In this document: positions 41,876 to 50,730 of the stretch, piece after piece | Layout: every line of letters begins with the position of its first letter | How positions within the stretch are numbered: the first letter of the stretch is position 1 | Assembly (NCBI GenBank): GCA_963662965.1 | Contig: OY759970.1 | Span: forward strand, 3,782,001 to 3,846,000 | Length of the DNA: 64,000 nucleotides | DNA from: DTWD01 sp963662965 | GTDB lineage: Bacteria; Acidobacteriota; Vicinamibacteria; Vicinamibacterales; UBA8438 | Direction: 5' to 3' | Position numbers and translations under genes: made by a program | The notes under the pieces: generated by a model | Databases searched by the model: none | Told to the model about the DNA's origin: nothing | What the model saw: only the letters and a program-made list of their open reading frames with translations

Positions 41876-43610
41876 TCGGCAGCCGCCGATCCTTGCCGAA
41901 AGCCCGCGTTGAGATACGGACGCCGGGCGGCGCCTGCCGCCGTTTGTACTCGGCGCCATCCACCAGCGCGAGCACGCGCCAGACCGTCTCGGCGTCGAAG
42001 CCGCGCGCCTCGATCTCGGCCGGGCTCTCGTCGTGCTCGACGTACGCTTCGAGAATTCCGTCGAGGTCGTCGTAGGGCGGCAGGCTGTCGGTGTCGAGCT
42101 GATGGTCCCTCAGCTCGGCCGTCGGTGGCTTGTCGATGATCCGCTGCGGGATGACCTCGCCATCGCGGTTGCGCCAGCGCGCGAGGCGGAAGACCCGCGT
42201 CTTGAACACATCTTTCAGGATCGCAAACCCACCGGCCATGTCGCCGTACAACGTGGCGTATCCGACGCTCATCTCGCTCTTGTTGCCGGTGGTGAGCACC
42301 AGCCAGCCGAACTTGTTGGAGAGAGCCATCAGAAGATTACCGCGGATGCGCGCCTGCAGGTTCTCCTCGGCCACGTCCGGCTCGGTACCGGAGAACGGGC
42401 CGGCGAGCGTCGCGTCGTAGGACGCGGCCAGATCTTCGATCGGCAGCTCCAGCAGCGTGACGCCGAGATTGTTCGCGAGCTGTCGGGCGTCGTCACGATT
42501 CATGTCTGCGGTAAACTGCGACGGCATCGAGACGGCCGTCACCGATTCCGGCCCGAGCGCGTCGGCGGCAATCGTCAGCGCGAGCGCCGAGTCGATGCCC
42601 CCCGAGAGACCGAGGACCGTGCCCCGAAACCCGTTCTTACGCACGTAGTCGGCGGTGCCGAGCGTGAGCGCGTGGTAGACCTCGGTGTCAGGCGAGAGGA
42701 GGGCGGGCAGGGAGAGTTTGGGAGCCGGCGGCTTCGGTGTCGGCTTTGCCTTTGTCCTGGGCACTGACGGTTGCGCGGCGTGAACGACCGTCACGCGACC
42801 GCTGGCCGTCGTCTCGGTCTGGTCGTTCCAGCGGGCGTCCGTGGCTCGATGGGCGGAGGCGGCATCGAGATCGAGATCGACGACGACAAGATCCTGTTCG
42901 AACTGCTTGCCGCGGGCAAGCACCGTGCCGTCCGGTCCGATCACGAGACTGTGCCCGTCGAAGACCAGCTCGTCCTGTCCGCCGACGGCATTGCAGAACG
43001 CCAGAAAGCAACGGTAATCACTACACCGGGCGGCGAACAGCTGCTCCCGCTCTTCGCCTTTCCCCATGTGGTACGGTGAGGCCGAGAGGTTGACCACGAG
43101 CTCGGCCTGGCCGTCGACGGCGGCCCACTCCGCCGGACCGCCAGCGACCCAGATGTCTTCGCACACCGTCAGGCCAATGCGGCAGCCATCGAGGTCGACC
43201 ACGGTCGCCTCGTTCCCGGCCGCGAAATACCGCCGTTCGTCGAAGACCGCGTAGTTCGGGAGGTAGTGCTTGCGGTAGGTCGCCGCCACGCGGCCGTCGC
43301 AGAGCACCGCTGCGCTGTTGTGGAGCGTGGTGCCGTCTCCGTCCACTTCCGGGTATCCAACGAGGGCGGTGATGTCGGTGACTCCGGCCGCGAGCTCGCG
43401 CAGTGCGCTGGAGGCCTCCTTGACGAAGCCGGGCTTCAACAGCAAGTCTTCCGGCGGATATCCGGTGATCGACAGCTCCGGGAACACGACCAGGTCGGCG
43501 CCATGCTCACGCGCCACGTCTACTCGGGCCTGCAGCTGTCGCACGTTACCGGCGAGATCGCCGACCGGCAGGTTGTCTTGGCACAGCGCGACACGAACGA
43601 CCCGGCTCAT
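41850..43610 (-). CDS. nadE: Glutamine-dependent NAD+ synthetase
   Basis: 586-residue two-domain enzyme for the last step of NAD synthesis. The N-terminal nitrilase-type amidase releases ammonia from glutamine: the Glu is in VVFPELSITGYPPEDLLLKP, the Lys in YRKHYLPNYAVFDERRYF, the Cys in GLTVCEDIW. The C-terminal synthetase has the PP-loop LGLSGGIDSALALTIAADAL and NKSEMSVGYATLYGDMAGGF. The linker between them is proline/lysine rich (TKAKPTPKPPAPK). Length is normal for the long form. It converges on the pqqD region, and the DUF3014 gene precedes it by 20 bp on the same strand. Confidence 0.95.
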   Translation of the reverse strand: MSRVVRVALCQDNLPVGDLAGNVRQLQARVDVAREHGADLVVFPELSITGYPPEDLLLKPGFVKEASSALRELAAGVTDITALVGYPEVDGDGTTLHNSAAVLCDGRVAATYRKHYLPNYAVFDERRYFAAGNEATVVDLDGCRIGLTVCEDIWVAGGPAEWAAVDGQAELVVNLSASPYHMGKGEEREQLFAARCSDYRCFLAFCNAVGGQDELVFDGHSLVIGPDGTVLARGKQFEQDLVVVDLDLDAASAHRATDARWNDQTETTASGRVTVVHAAQPSVPRTKAKPTPKPPAPKLSLPALLSPDTEVYHALTLGTADYVRKNGFRGTVLGLSGGIDSALALTIAADALGPESVTAVSMPSQFTADMNRDDARQLANNLGVTLLELPIEDLAASYDATLAGPFSGTEPDVAEENLQARIRGNLLMALSNKFGWLVLTTGNKSEMSVGYATLYGDMAGGFAILKDVFKTRVFRLARWRNRDGEVIPQRIIDKPPTAELRDHQLDTDSLPPYDDLDGILEAYVEHDESPAEIEARGFDAETVWRVLALVDGAEYKRRQAPPGVRISTRAFGKDRRLPITNRYRPR

Positions 43611-43630
43611 GAGAGAAGGGGAGCCGGGTG

Positions 43631-44443
43631 CTAACGCAGCAACACGGTGCTGCGGGGGAGGTCGGTGATGCCGATCGCGGTGGCGATGTCGCGAATCGTT
43701 CCTTGAATCGTGCGGAGGTTGTCGGGGCCAACCCCGAGGAGCTGCTTCTGCGCCGCCGACAGGCCCTCCAGCGTCGGATCGGTGTACTCGAAGAAGAACG
43801 ACGCGCGCGACTCAATCGTCTGGCGGCCCTCGATCACCGGCGCTTCGAGCACGTGTGCCACGGCCCGGCGGAAGCTGTCGGAGAACGTCGTGTCGGGAAT
43901 GCCGAGCTCGGCGTGCGCCTCGTCCATCAGTGGCAGCAGCTGGCGATAGAGCTGCGCGGTGCCATCGGTGTCGAGCGAGGCGACGATCTGGGTGACGCCG
44001 TCGTACCGCTCGTAGCTCGCTGGCGCGATCCGCATCTCCGGTTCTGCGCCCTCCGTCTGGAACCGTGAATCGGGTTTTATGAACGGCACATGTTGCGCCG
44101 GATTGCTGCCGTTCGCGACGTTCTCCACCGACACGACGAACCGACGGACAAGGTCGTCGGTGACGAGCCAGGCGGCGAGACCGGGGTGGGCGGAGAGTGC
44201 GGCCACCAGCTCGCGGATGATGGCGTCGCTGTCGTTGAGCGCCGGTAGCTCGAACGGCTCCGGATCGGGCTCCGGCGGTGGTGGGGGTGGTGGCGGTGGG
44301 GGCGGTGGTGCTTCGGCGACCGTCTCCGGCGGCGGCGCCGGCTCCTCGCCCGAGCCGAGAAAGTAGAACACCCCGACGCCGATGAGCAGGATGACGCCGA
44401 CGGCGGCACCGATCATAGCCCGCGGCTGCTGTGTGAAATCCAT
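43631..44443 (-). CDS. DUF3014 family membrane-anchored protein
   Basis: 270 residues. One transmembrane helix (about 10-30, MIGAAVGVILLIGVGVFYFL) is followed by a low-complexity Pro-rich spacer with a run of twelve prolines (about residues 46-57) and then a soluble domain. FELPALNDSDAIIRELVAAL, then WLVTDDLVRRFVVSVENVAN and the C-terminal SFFFEYTDPTLEGLSAAQKQ are DUF3014 hallmarks. Function is unknown; the proline spacer suggests that the domain is held away from the membrane in the periplasm. It lies just upstream of nadE on the same strand. Confidence 0.82.
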   Translation of the reverse strand: MDFTQQPRAMIGAAVGVILLIGVGVFYFLGSGEEPAPPPETVAEAPPPPPPPPPPPPEPDPEPFELPALNDSDAIIRELVAALSAHPGLAAWLVTDDLVRRFVVSVENVANGSNPAQHVPFIKPDSRFQTEGAEPEMRIAPASYERYDGVTQIVASLDTDGTAQLYRQLLPLMDEAHAELGIPDTTFSDSFRRAVAHVLEAPVIEGRQTIESRASFFFEYTDPTLEGLSAAQKQLLGVGPDNLRTIQGTIRDIATAIGITDLPRSTVLLR

Positions 44444-44452
44444 ACCTCTAGT

Positions 44453-44884
44453 TTACTCGCGTGCGAGGAGCCATCCGCGAATCTCTCCACTCGGATTGCC
44501 CGCGGTCCGAATCTGCAAGTAATAGCGTTCCTGGCGGAGCTCGACGAGTTGGGTCTCGGTGAGGGTGACCGTGTCGCTGAATTCACCGGCGATCGCCGTC
44601 GCCGTACCCATATCAAGGACAAACACAACCGCACCACGCCGGCCTTTCGCCGCGTGACGAACGTTTGCGCCAGTGGCCGGTGAGCTCAGGCCGGCGAAGA
44701 CCGCGTCTATGGTCAACTCGCGCCCGCGCAGCTCCGCCGTCACCTCACCGCTCCCGCTGGTGGTGGCGACCGACGAAAAATCGACGGGCACGATGGAGAG
44801 CCGCCCTCGAAACCGCTCGGGAGCTTGCGCCGCGACGACGCACGCGAGAGCGGCGACCACGACGGCTACGCGAACTGTGCTCAT
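44453..44884 (-). CDS. CHRD-domain exported protein
   Basis: About 143 residues from ATG 44884, directly followed by a signal peptide (TVRVAVVVAALACVVAAQ). The body (SGEVTAELRGRELTIDAVFA, then ATGANVRHAAKG and RQERYYLQIRTAGNPSGEIR) is a CHRD beta-sandwich domain, ending in the typical NPxGEIRGWL. CHRD domains occur in secreted proteins of varied role. Its first about 140 bases overlap, in another frame, the run-on C-terminus of the CaiB-like gene. The upstream DNA consists of short GATCCCTGA repeats. Confidence 0.8.
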   Translation of the reverse strand: MSTVRVAVVVAALACVVAAQAPERFRGRLSIVPVDFSSVATTSGSGEVTAELRGRELTIDAVFAGLSSPATGANVRHAAKGRRGAVVFVLDMGTATAIAGEFSDTVTLTETQLVELRQERYYLQIRTAGNPSGEIRGWLLARE

Positions 44885-46088
44885 TCCGAATCCCGATTCC
44901 TGATCCCTGATCCCTGACTCGCGTTCCCGGATCCCCGATCCCTGACTCGAGTCGGTCCAGCTCAGCGAGTATCTCCTCATTGTGCGCGCCGAGGCCAGGC
45001 GGCGGTCGACGGATCGACGCCGGATTCTTGGAGAGCTTGATCGGATTGCCGAGCACGCGGACCTGGCCGAGTTCCGTCTGCGGAATATCGACCACCATCT
45101 CGCGGGCCTTCAGATGCGGTTCTTCCATCGCCTCGGCGACGCTGCGCACCTGCCCACACGGGACGTTGTGAGCGCGAAGCCGTTCGATGAGCTGATCGCG
45201 GGCGTAAGGCCCAAGACGCCGCGTCAGCTCGTCGGCCAGTGCGGGGCGGTTCGCCATCCGGTCGGTGTTGGTGACGTAGCGCGGGTCGTCGCGCAAATCA
45301 TTCGCTTCCACGGCTGCGCAGAACTGTCGCCAGAGGCGCTCGTTGCCAACGGCGACGACCACGAGGCCGTCCTTGACGCGGATCGTCTCGTAGGGCGTCA
45401 GCGCGTGATGCTGGTTACCCTCGCGACCCGGCGCCTCGCCGGTGTTGAAATAGACGTTGGCCGGGAGCGCCAGAGCGGAGGTCATCGCGTCGATCAACGC
45501 GATGTCGACATGCTGGCCCTCGCCCGTCCGGTCGCGGTCGCGGAGCGCGAGCAGGATGCCGTTCATCGCGTAGAGACCGGCGAGGTAATCGGTGATGGCG
45601 ACGCCGACCCGCGTCGGGGGGCGGTCCGGGAACCCGGTGACGTCCATCAACCCGCTCTCGCCTTGGATGACCGCGTCGTATCCCGGGAGGTCTTTCTTGG
45701 GTCCGGTATGCCCGTACCCAGTAATAGAGCAGTAGACCAGCCGCGGGTTCAGGGCATGCACGGCGTCGTAGCTGAAGCCGAGCTTCGCGAGACTACCCGG
45801 CCTGAAGTTCTCGATGAGCACATCGGCAGTGGCGATGAGACGCCGCAGCACCTGGACCCCTTCTTCCTGCTTCAGGTCGATTGCCAGACTGCGCTTGCTC
45901 CGATTGAGCCCGAGAAAGAACGTGCTCCATCCGTCTCGGTGGGGCGCCCAGGCGCGCGTGTCGTCGCCGTGCGTCGGTTCCTCGATCTTGATGACGTCAG
46001 CGCCCATGTCGCCGAGCATCATCGCGCAGTATGGCCCGGCGAGGACGCGCGTGAGATCGAGAACGCGAAGTCCGTCGAGGGGCGGCAT
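44745..46088 (-). CDS. CaiB/BaiF-family CoA transferase with run-on C-terminus
   Basis: 447 residues; class III CoA transferase that moves CoA between carboxylic acids through an aspartyl-CoA thioester. It opens GLRVLDLTRVLAGPYCAMML, then DVIKIEEPTHGDDTR and LAIDLKQEEG. The catalytic Asp is D167 in VAITDYLAG. HVDIALIDAM and NVPCGQVRSVAEAMEEPHLK complete the fold. The family normally ends near GAHNEEILAELD; here about 60 further residues, arginine rich, read through the GATCCCTGA repeats and 140 bases of the CHRD gene. The original stop was probably lost. The substrate is not identifiable. Confidence 0.88.
   Translation of the reverse strand: MPPLDGLRVLDLTRVLAGPYCAMMLGDMGADVIKIEEPTHGDDTRAWAPHRDGWSTFFLGLNRSKRSLAIDLKQEEGVQVLRRLIATADVLIENFRPGSLAKLGFSYDAVHALNPRLVYCSITGYGHTGPKKDLPGYDAVIQGESGLMDVTGFPDRPPTRVGVAITDYLAGLYAMNGILLALRDRDRTGEGQHVDIALIDAMTSALALPANVYFNTGEAPGREGNQHHALTPYETIRVKDGLVVVAVGNERLWRQFCAAVEANDLRDDPRYVTNTDRMANRPALADELTRRLGPYARDQLIERLRAHNVPCGQVRSVAEAMEEPHLKAREMVVDIPQTELGQVRVLGNPIKLSKNPASIRRPPPGLGAHNEEILAELDRLESGIGDPGTRVRDQGSGIGIRNEHSSRSRRGRRSRVRRRGASSRAVSRAALHRARRFFVGRHHQRER
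44888..44945. repeat. Short tandem repeat, GATCCCTGA-type units
   Basis: Degenerate units (GATTCCTGATCCCTGATCCCTGACTCG, then CGTTCCCGGATCCCCGATCCCTGACTCG in pieces) lie between the conserved end of the CaiB-like gene and the CHRD gene. Similar units in the opposite orientation (GATCGGGGATCAGGGATCGG) occur at 46134-46153, beyond the other end of the CaiB-like gene. Confidence 0.7.
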
Positions 46089-46133
46089 GCGGCGCGGCGA
46101 TTATATGCCGTGACTGCGGGTGGCCACGAAGTG

Positions 46134-46153
46134 ATCGGGGATCAGGGATCGGG
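46134..46153. repeat. Short GATCGGGGATCAGGGATC repeat
   Basis: Same simple unit as at 44888-44945 but inverted, upstream of the CaiB-like start. The two blocks therefore flank that gene as inverted copies. Confidence 0.55.
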
Positions 46154-46203
46154 GAAGGTTGGCGACGTGATATCGTCGCCGTGATCACGAAAAGGAGAAG
46201 CCG

Positions 46204-47763
46204 ATGCTGCTCGCGAAGCGCTACGTGTCCGCCGTCGCCTCGGCCGCTGGTCTTGCCCTCGGTGCCGCGTGCGCCAGCTCGGCGGCCGACGCGTCCGATG
46301 CATGCGCCGATCTGGTCGGGCTGTCACTGATCGACCTCTACATCGGCTCGGCGGAACAGGTGCCGTTCGATGAAACCATGCCGGCCCACTGCAAGGTGAC
46401 CGGGGTGATCGAAACCGAGATCAATTTCGAGCTGCTGCTGCCGGAGCCGGCCGACTGGAACGGGCGGTTCATGATGGGCGGCGGCGGGGGATTCGTCGGC
46501 ACGGTCCAAAACAGCGCGCTCAGCTACGGGGCCGGCCCCGGCGCGCTTGCGCGCGGCTACGCCACCGTCGGCACCGATACGGGCCACGAAGGCAGCGGGA
46601 TCGAAGCCGGCTGGGCGCTCGACCATCCGACGCGTCAGAAGAACTTCGGCCATCGGGCGGTGCATCTGACGGCCGAGGCGGCGAAGTCGATCATCAAGCA
46701 GTACTACGATCGCGATCCGGAGTACTCGTACTTCGTCGGCTGCTCGCGTGGCGGCGGGCAGGCGATGATGGAATCGCAGCGCTACCCGGACGACTTCGAC
46801 GGCATCGTCGCCGCCGCGCCGGCGTATGACTGGACCGGCCTCACGGCCGGCTTCGTCCAGAACCAGCAGGCGATCTATCCCGACGGTGACTTCGAGCACC
46901 CGGTCCTGACCCCGGCCACCCTCGAGTTGCTCGGGTCGAGCATTCTCGCGGCCTGCGACGCCGATGACGGAGTCGAGGACGGCGTCATGACCGATCCGCG
47001 CCGGTGCGGCTTCGAGCCGGAGGACTTGCCGCGCTGTGCGGGTGATCAACCCGGGGCGGAGTGCGTCACGTCGGCACAACTCGCCGCGATCAAGACGGTG
47101 TACGCGGGACCAACGTCGAACGGCGAATTGATCCATTACGGTTTCAACTACGGCGGGGAGAACGACCGCGGGGGCTGGGATTCGTGGGTCGTCGCATCGG
47201 AGCTGCGCCGCGAGATGGGCGTTCCCAATGCGCAATACGGATTCGGGACCGAGCTCTACAAGTACTTCGTCTTCAGCGACCCGGAGTGGGAGTACACGCA
47301 GTACGACTTTTTTACGTGGAAGGAAGACACGGCCGCGACGGCCGCGATCCTCAATGCGACCGATACCGACCTGGGTCCGTATCGGGACCGTGGCGGGAAG
47401 ATCATCTACTGGACCGGATGGTCCGACCTCGCGCTCGCGCCGGTCGGGACGATCGACTACTACGAGCAGCTCGAAGCGGGCGACCCGACGGCGCGCGATT
47501 ACGCCAGGCTCTACATGCTTCCCGGTGTGCTGCACTGTGCCGGTGGTCCGGGGCCGGATAAGGTCGACTGGATCGAGGCGATCCGCGCCTGGGTCGAGGA
47601 GGGGCGGGCGCCCGAGCGGCTGGTGGCATCGGCGATCGACGCGACCGGAAGCACGACGCTGACCCGGCCGGTCTGTCCCTATCCGCAGGCGGCGGTCTAT
47701 GACGGGAGCGGGGACCCGAACGACGAAGCGAGCTTCACGTGTCGCCGTCCGGACGCCGACTAG
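46204..47763 (+). CDS. Tannase/feruloyl esterase family secreted hydrolase
   Basis: 519 residues with a signal peptide ending in a cysteine-containing stretch (LALGAACASSAADASDA), so it may be a lipoprotein. The nucleophile elbow is VGCSRGGGQAMMESQRYPDD near residue 181. DGIVAAAPAYDWTG follows, then a long lid domain, KIIYWTGWSDLALAP with the acid, and MLPGVLHCAGGPGPDKVDW with the catalytic His. Paired cysteines suit the disulfide next to the catalytic residues that is typical of the family. It probably cleaves aromatic ester bonds of plant phenolics or similar. It is monocistronic and ends at the edge of the mobile island. Confidence 0.9.
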   Translation: MLLAKRYVSAVASAAGLALGAACASSAADASDACADLVGLSLIDLYIGSAEQVPFDETMPAHCKVTGVIETEINFELLLPEPADWNGRFMMGGGGGFVGTVQNSALSYGAGPGALARGYATVGTDTGHEGSGIEAGWALDHPTRQKNFGHRAVHLTAEAAKSIIKQYYDRDPEYSYFVGCSRGGGQAMMESQRYPDDFDGIVAAAPAYDWTGLTAGFVQNQQAIYPDGDFEHPVLTPATLELLGSSILAACDADDGVEDGVMTDPRRCGFEPEDLPRCAGDQPGAECVTSAQLAAIKTVYAGPTSNGELIHYGFNYGGENDRGGWDSWVVASELRREMGVPNAQYGFGTELYKYFVFSDPEWEYTQYDFFTWKEDTAATAAILNATDTDLGPYRDRGGKIIYWTGWSDLALAPVGTIDYYEQLEAGDPTARDYARLYMLPGVLHCAGGPGPDKVDWIEAIRAWVEEGRAPERLVASAIDATGSTTLTRPVCPYPQAAVYDGSGDPNDEASFTCRRPDAD

Positions 47764-47799
47764 CCGTGCCGTTCCTGTGAGCCGCTCCGGCTAGAGATC

Positions 47800-47965
47800 G
47801 AGACCTGGTCCACTGGCGAATAGCCACCTCGTTCCGTTCGAGCGCGCGGCCCGAGGGCCGCTGCGGACTCCACCCCAGGTTGTCACGCAAGATGCGCCAG
47901 ACGTGGCCGGTAGAAAATGTCACGCCGCACTGCGGGTGAAACCGTCCAGTTAACTGCGATATTTA
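47800..47965 (-). pseudogene. IS630-family transposase fragment
   Basis: The stretch FSTGHVWRILRDNLGWSPQR followed by PSGRALERNEVAIRQW is the winged-helix segment between the DNA-binding domain and the DDE core of IS630-type transposases. Nothing of the DDE core follows and only a few residues precede it. It marks the left edge of the mobile island that extends to tRNA-Phe. Confidence 0.7.
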
Positions 47966-48027
47966 GAAACGCCGGTAGCAAAGACCCCTTGTCGTCGCTC
48001 AGGCCTATCAGGATCACGGCGCCATAA

Positions 48028-48630
48028 TTGAGACGCTTCCGTCAGATCAAGAAGGCCTTTCCCGATCGATCGTCGCTTCCGGGTCCGCAGCACTGGAAGC
48101 GCCTGTCTGCAAATTCTGTATGGTCGTGCGTGTTTCGACAAGTGGTAGCTGTCGGCAGGGCAGCGACGGCCAATAAACTCACGCGAAGCCACGAACTGAT
48201 GCGACGTGTCTCGTACCATCGGCTATGCCGTCTTGAAGGGAACTCACAGATAGGGCGGACGATTTCTGACGTTCTCCGCGAGATTGGTGCTCGCCGAAGT
48301 CGCGCCAGGAGTAAGACTGGAAGTCGTGGACCGGGCGTTCTGGAACACCGTGTGTCCGCAAGGCTCGAATGGTTAGTTGACCTCGGGTATCTGAGGAAGG
48401 AGGGCATACCAAGAAACGGTTTTGAGTACCAGTTCGCCGACGCCGGGCACACCTTGTTGGCAGACTTGGATAGCCGCTTCGCTGACACCAATTGGGTCGA
48501 AGCGGTAGCTATTCCGCAGTGGCGTCAGAATGCGATCTGGCAAGCACTGCGACTGTACGTCGTCAAACGAATCGAGACCGCCGAGTCCGTTTCTGCAGAG
48601 AGACTTCCCGCCGGTGAACGAATCTGGTGA
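48028..48630 (+). pseudogene. Unrecognised gene remnant, 5' truncated
   Basis: 200-residue open frame that begins at a TTG directly after an in-frame TAA, with no ribosome site, so it looks like the interior of a longer gene. It contains LSANSVWSCVFRQVVAVGRA and a later winged-helix-like part (LEHRVSARLEWLVDLGYLRK, FEYQFADAGHTLLADLD). Base composition is visibly less GC rich than the neighbours, which suggests transfer. Its 3' end lies at or inside the adjacent IS3 element. I do not recognise the family. Confidence 0.45.
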
Positions 48631-49601
48631 CGTGTAGATTCTCCTGTTTCCGCTGTGCCAGTGTCCTCCGTTTGATCTGTGCCCGTCGCGCGAGGATGGC
48701 CGACCGCCGCCCCTCATAGACGTCGGCCGGCGTCACGTTGTCCAGCGCCTCATGCAGCCGGCGGTGGTGGGAGTCGTCGACGAAGCGGGCGACAGCGCGT
48801 GCGAGTTCCCACGGGCTGTGGTATGTGTCGAGCTTCACCACGTTCTTCATCGACCGGTGAGACCGCTCGATCTTGCTTTGCGTCATCGGGTGACACGGAG
48901 CCCCGCGCGTGTGCTGACGCCCGTGCCGCTCGAGATACGTGGCGAGCTCGGCCGAGACGTAGCACGGCCCGTTGTCGCTGAGCAGCCGCGGGCGATGCAC
49001 GACGCGGATGCGATCAACGCCGGTCTTCGCGCGCGCCAAATCGAGCGTCTCCGTCACGTCCGACGTCTGCATGGACGGTCCGCAGCGTCCAGGCGACGAT
49101 GTAGCGCGAGTCGTCGTCGAGCACCGTCGAGCGGTCATACCAGTCCCAGCCGACCACCTGTAGGTAGGTGAAGTCGGTCTGCCACAGTTCGTTGGGCCGA
49201 TGCGTCGGATGCCGAAACGTCTTCGCCGCCGACAGCACGATGTAGGCGGGACTCGGGATCAAGTCGTGCGTCTTAAGGATGCGATAGACGCTCGATTCCG
49301 ACAGAAAGTGGCCGTCACGATCCGTCAACTGCCAGGCCAGTTCGCGCGGCGACTGCGCCGGAGCGGCCAAGGTGGCATCGACCACCCGCTGCCGCACACG
49401 GGGCGGAATCCGGTTCCAGTACCGGCGCGACGCCGATGGCATCGGTTCCAGCCCCGCCTCGCCGCGCTCGATGTAGCGGCGGTACCACCGTAGAACGGTC
49501 GACCGATTCACCTGAAGCTCGCGCAGCGTCCGCCGCACGGGCAGATCCGAGCCCTCGACGAGCCGGATGATCTCGTGCTTTTCCGCGGCCGTGTGTCTCA
49601 C
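48563..49601 (-). pseudogene. IS3-family transposase OrfB (DDE integrase), frameshifted
   Basis: GTG 49601 overlaps the orfA stop. The first frame carries ELWQTDFTYLQVVGWDWYDR with the first catalytic Asp and VLDDDSRYIVAWTLRT with the second. At about 49065 the reading must shift to reach TSDVTETLDLARAKTGVDRI, LLSDNGPCYVSAELATYLE and HPMTQSKIERSHRSMKNVVK with the catalytic Glu, then YHSPWELARAVARFVDDSHH. The single shift inactivates the protein unless it is a sequencing error. OrfB and OrfA together would form the active OrfAB recombinase. Confidence 0.85.
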
Positions 49602-49954
49602 GGATCGCCTTCCGAGTCGGAGGCCGTCCCGCTTTTTTTGAGCAGCCGATTCTCCAGGACCAACTCCGCCACGACGTGCTTCAGCCGGCCGTTCTCCTGC
49701 CGCAGGTCACCGACTTCGATCGACGTCGCCTCGCGGGTGGTATCGTCCACGAGCCGCTTCTTCCCGGCCTCGAGAAACTCCTTGCTCCACCGGTAGGACA
49801 GATTGGGGTTCAGGCCGTCGCGGCGACAGAGGGCCGCAATGCTCTCCTCGTCCCGCAGGCCCTCGAGGACAATCCGGATCTTTGCTTCGGCGGAGAATCG
49901 GCGGCGGGTCTTCCGCCGGATGTCCTGGACGACCTTCTCTGCTGACTTCGCCAG
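49598..49954 (-). CDS. IS3-family transposase OrfA (helix-turn-helix subunit)
   Basis: The frame LAKSAEKVVQDIRRKTRRRF, then FSAEAKIRIVLEGLRDEESI, ALCRRDGLNPNLSYRWSKEF, and the leucine zipper LKHVVAELVLENRLLKK is a typical OrfA of about 118 residues. No ATG is in frame: an in-frame TGA lies six bases before the first residue, so initiation would need CTG 49954, or the ATG at 49959 is out of frame by one base. Near the end, seven A followed by GC (A-AAA-AAG heptamer) allows -1 slippage into the orfB frame, which is open there. Confidence 0.78.
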   Translation of the reverse strand: MAKSAEKVVQDIRRKTRRRFSAEAKIRIVLEGLRDEESIAALCRRDGLNPNLSYRWSKEFLEAGKKRLVDDTTREATSIEVGDLRQENGRLKHVVAELVLENRLLKKSGTASDSEGDP

Positions 49955-50093
49955 TGCTCATGGGAACCTCCTCCCAGGACGGCAAAGTCTCTCTTATCTC
50001 ACAACTTCAATTGGTCCACAATGGTTTGAAACCGCACAGCAAGGGAGTATTTCCCTTCTACTCCCTAATGCCCGTATCAGCTAATTGGGTCGA

Positions 50094-50203
50094 CCCGACC
50101 AGTTCCCCAGAATTGCCACAGGCTGTCAGGTTTGCGGTACTGGCGCGCGGCGGTGCGTGTGCCAGATGCGGCAAAGGTCCCAAGGAAGTGATGCTGGCCG
50201 TTT
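50094..50203 (+). pseudogene. Possible HNH endonuclease fragment
   Basis: SSPELPQAVRFAVLARGGAC followed by ARCGKGPKE resembles the start of an HNH nuclease domain (VRxxVLxRDGGxCxxCGxxxK). The downstream DH and NxH parts are not found in any frame. Low confidence because the recognisable piece is short. It lies between the IS3 element and tRNA-Phe. Confidence 0.35.
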
Positions 50204-50576
50204 CAGAAGATTGTACAGAGCGGCTGCTGGGTGCTGGACAATGCGCAGGCGCTCTGTCAGGAACACGCTGCGGCCCAGGAATGAGAGGCCGGAATCGTTG
50301 TGCGGAGAAGAAGAGTGCCCTATAGCGTTGTCTGAGTTCACCGTGGGGAGGACGCGAACAATCACACGCGCCCTGGACCGCGATGATGCCGCTTCGGCGC
50401 ACCCGACTGACCGCTGTTCGAGTACGCGTGCCACGCGGGCAACATCGGTCTGGGCGGCATTCCGTCGGAGTCCACCAAGCACTGTATTCCCACACGGTTG
50501 TCACATTCGGTAGCGTGGCCGCCCCGAGACCTCAGGAGCGGATCACGCTATCTGAGTCCACTCGCTGGAGAAGAAG

Positions 50577-50652
50577 TGGTGCCGAGGGGCAGAATTGAAC
50601 TGCCGACACCATGATTTTCAGTCATGTGCTCTACCGACTGAGCTACCTCGGC
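50577..50652 (-). tRNA. tRNA-Phe (GAA)
   Basis: Read on the minus strand, the 76-nt gene starts GCCGAGGTAGCTCAG and has a 7-bp acceptor stem (GCCGAGG/CCTCGGC). The anticodon loop is CTGAAAA in the stem ATGA...TCAT, giving anticodon GAA. The T arm is GGCAGTTCAATTCTGCC. The discriminator A and a genome-encoded CCA (complement of TGG at 50577-50579) follow. The 3' end of the tRNA faces the mobile island at 47800-50576. Confidence 0.96.
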
Positions 50653-50730
50653 ACGTCGTCTGGCGCGAAGGCCTGACGGACCAGCCAAAATAACGCACGG
50701 CGCGTCCTAAGGGCAAGGTAAGGTATGTAA

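Larger units (their letters stand above)
48563..50018 (-). mobile_element. IS3-family insertion sequence
   Basis: It comprises orfA and a frameshifted orfB. A likely 5' terminus is TGGACCAATTG (complement at 50008-50018), since IS3 elements begin TG. The 3' terminus was not securely located, so 48563 is only the end of the orfB frame. A run of seven A at the orfA/orfB junction fits a programmed -1 frameshift. The element sits in the middle of a low-GC island next to tRNA-Phe. Confidence 0.7.

Noticed and set aside
43980..44345. Poly-proline coding tract as a separate repeat element
   Set aside because: It is the normal low-complexity spacer of a DUF3014 protein.
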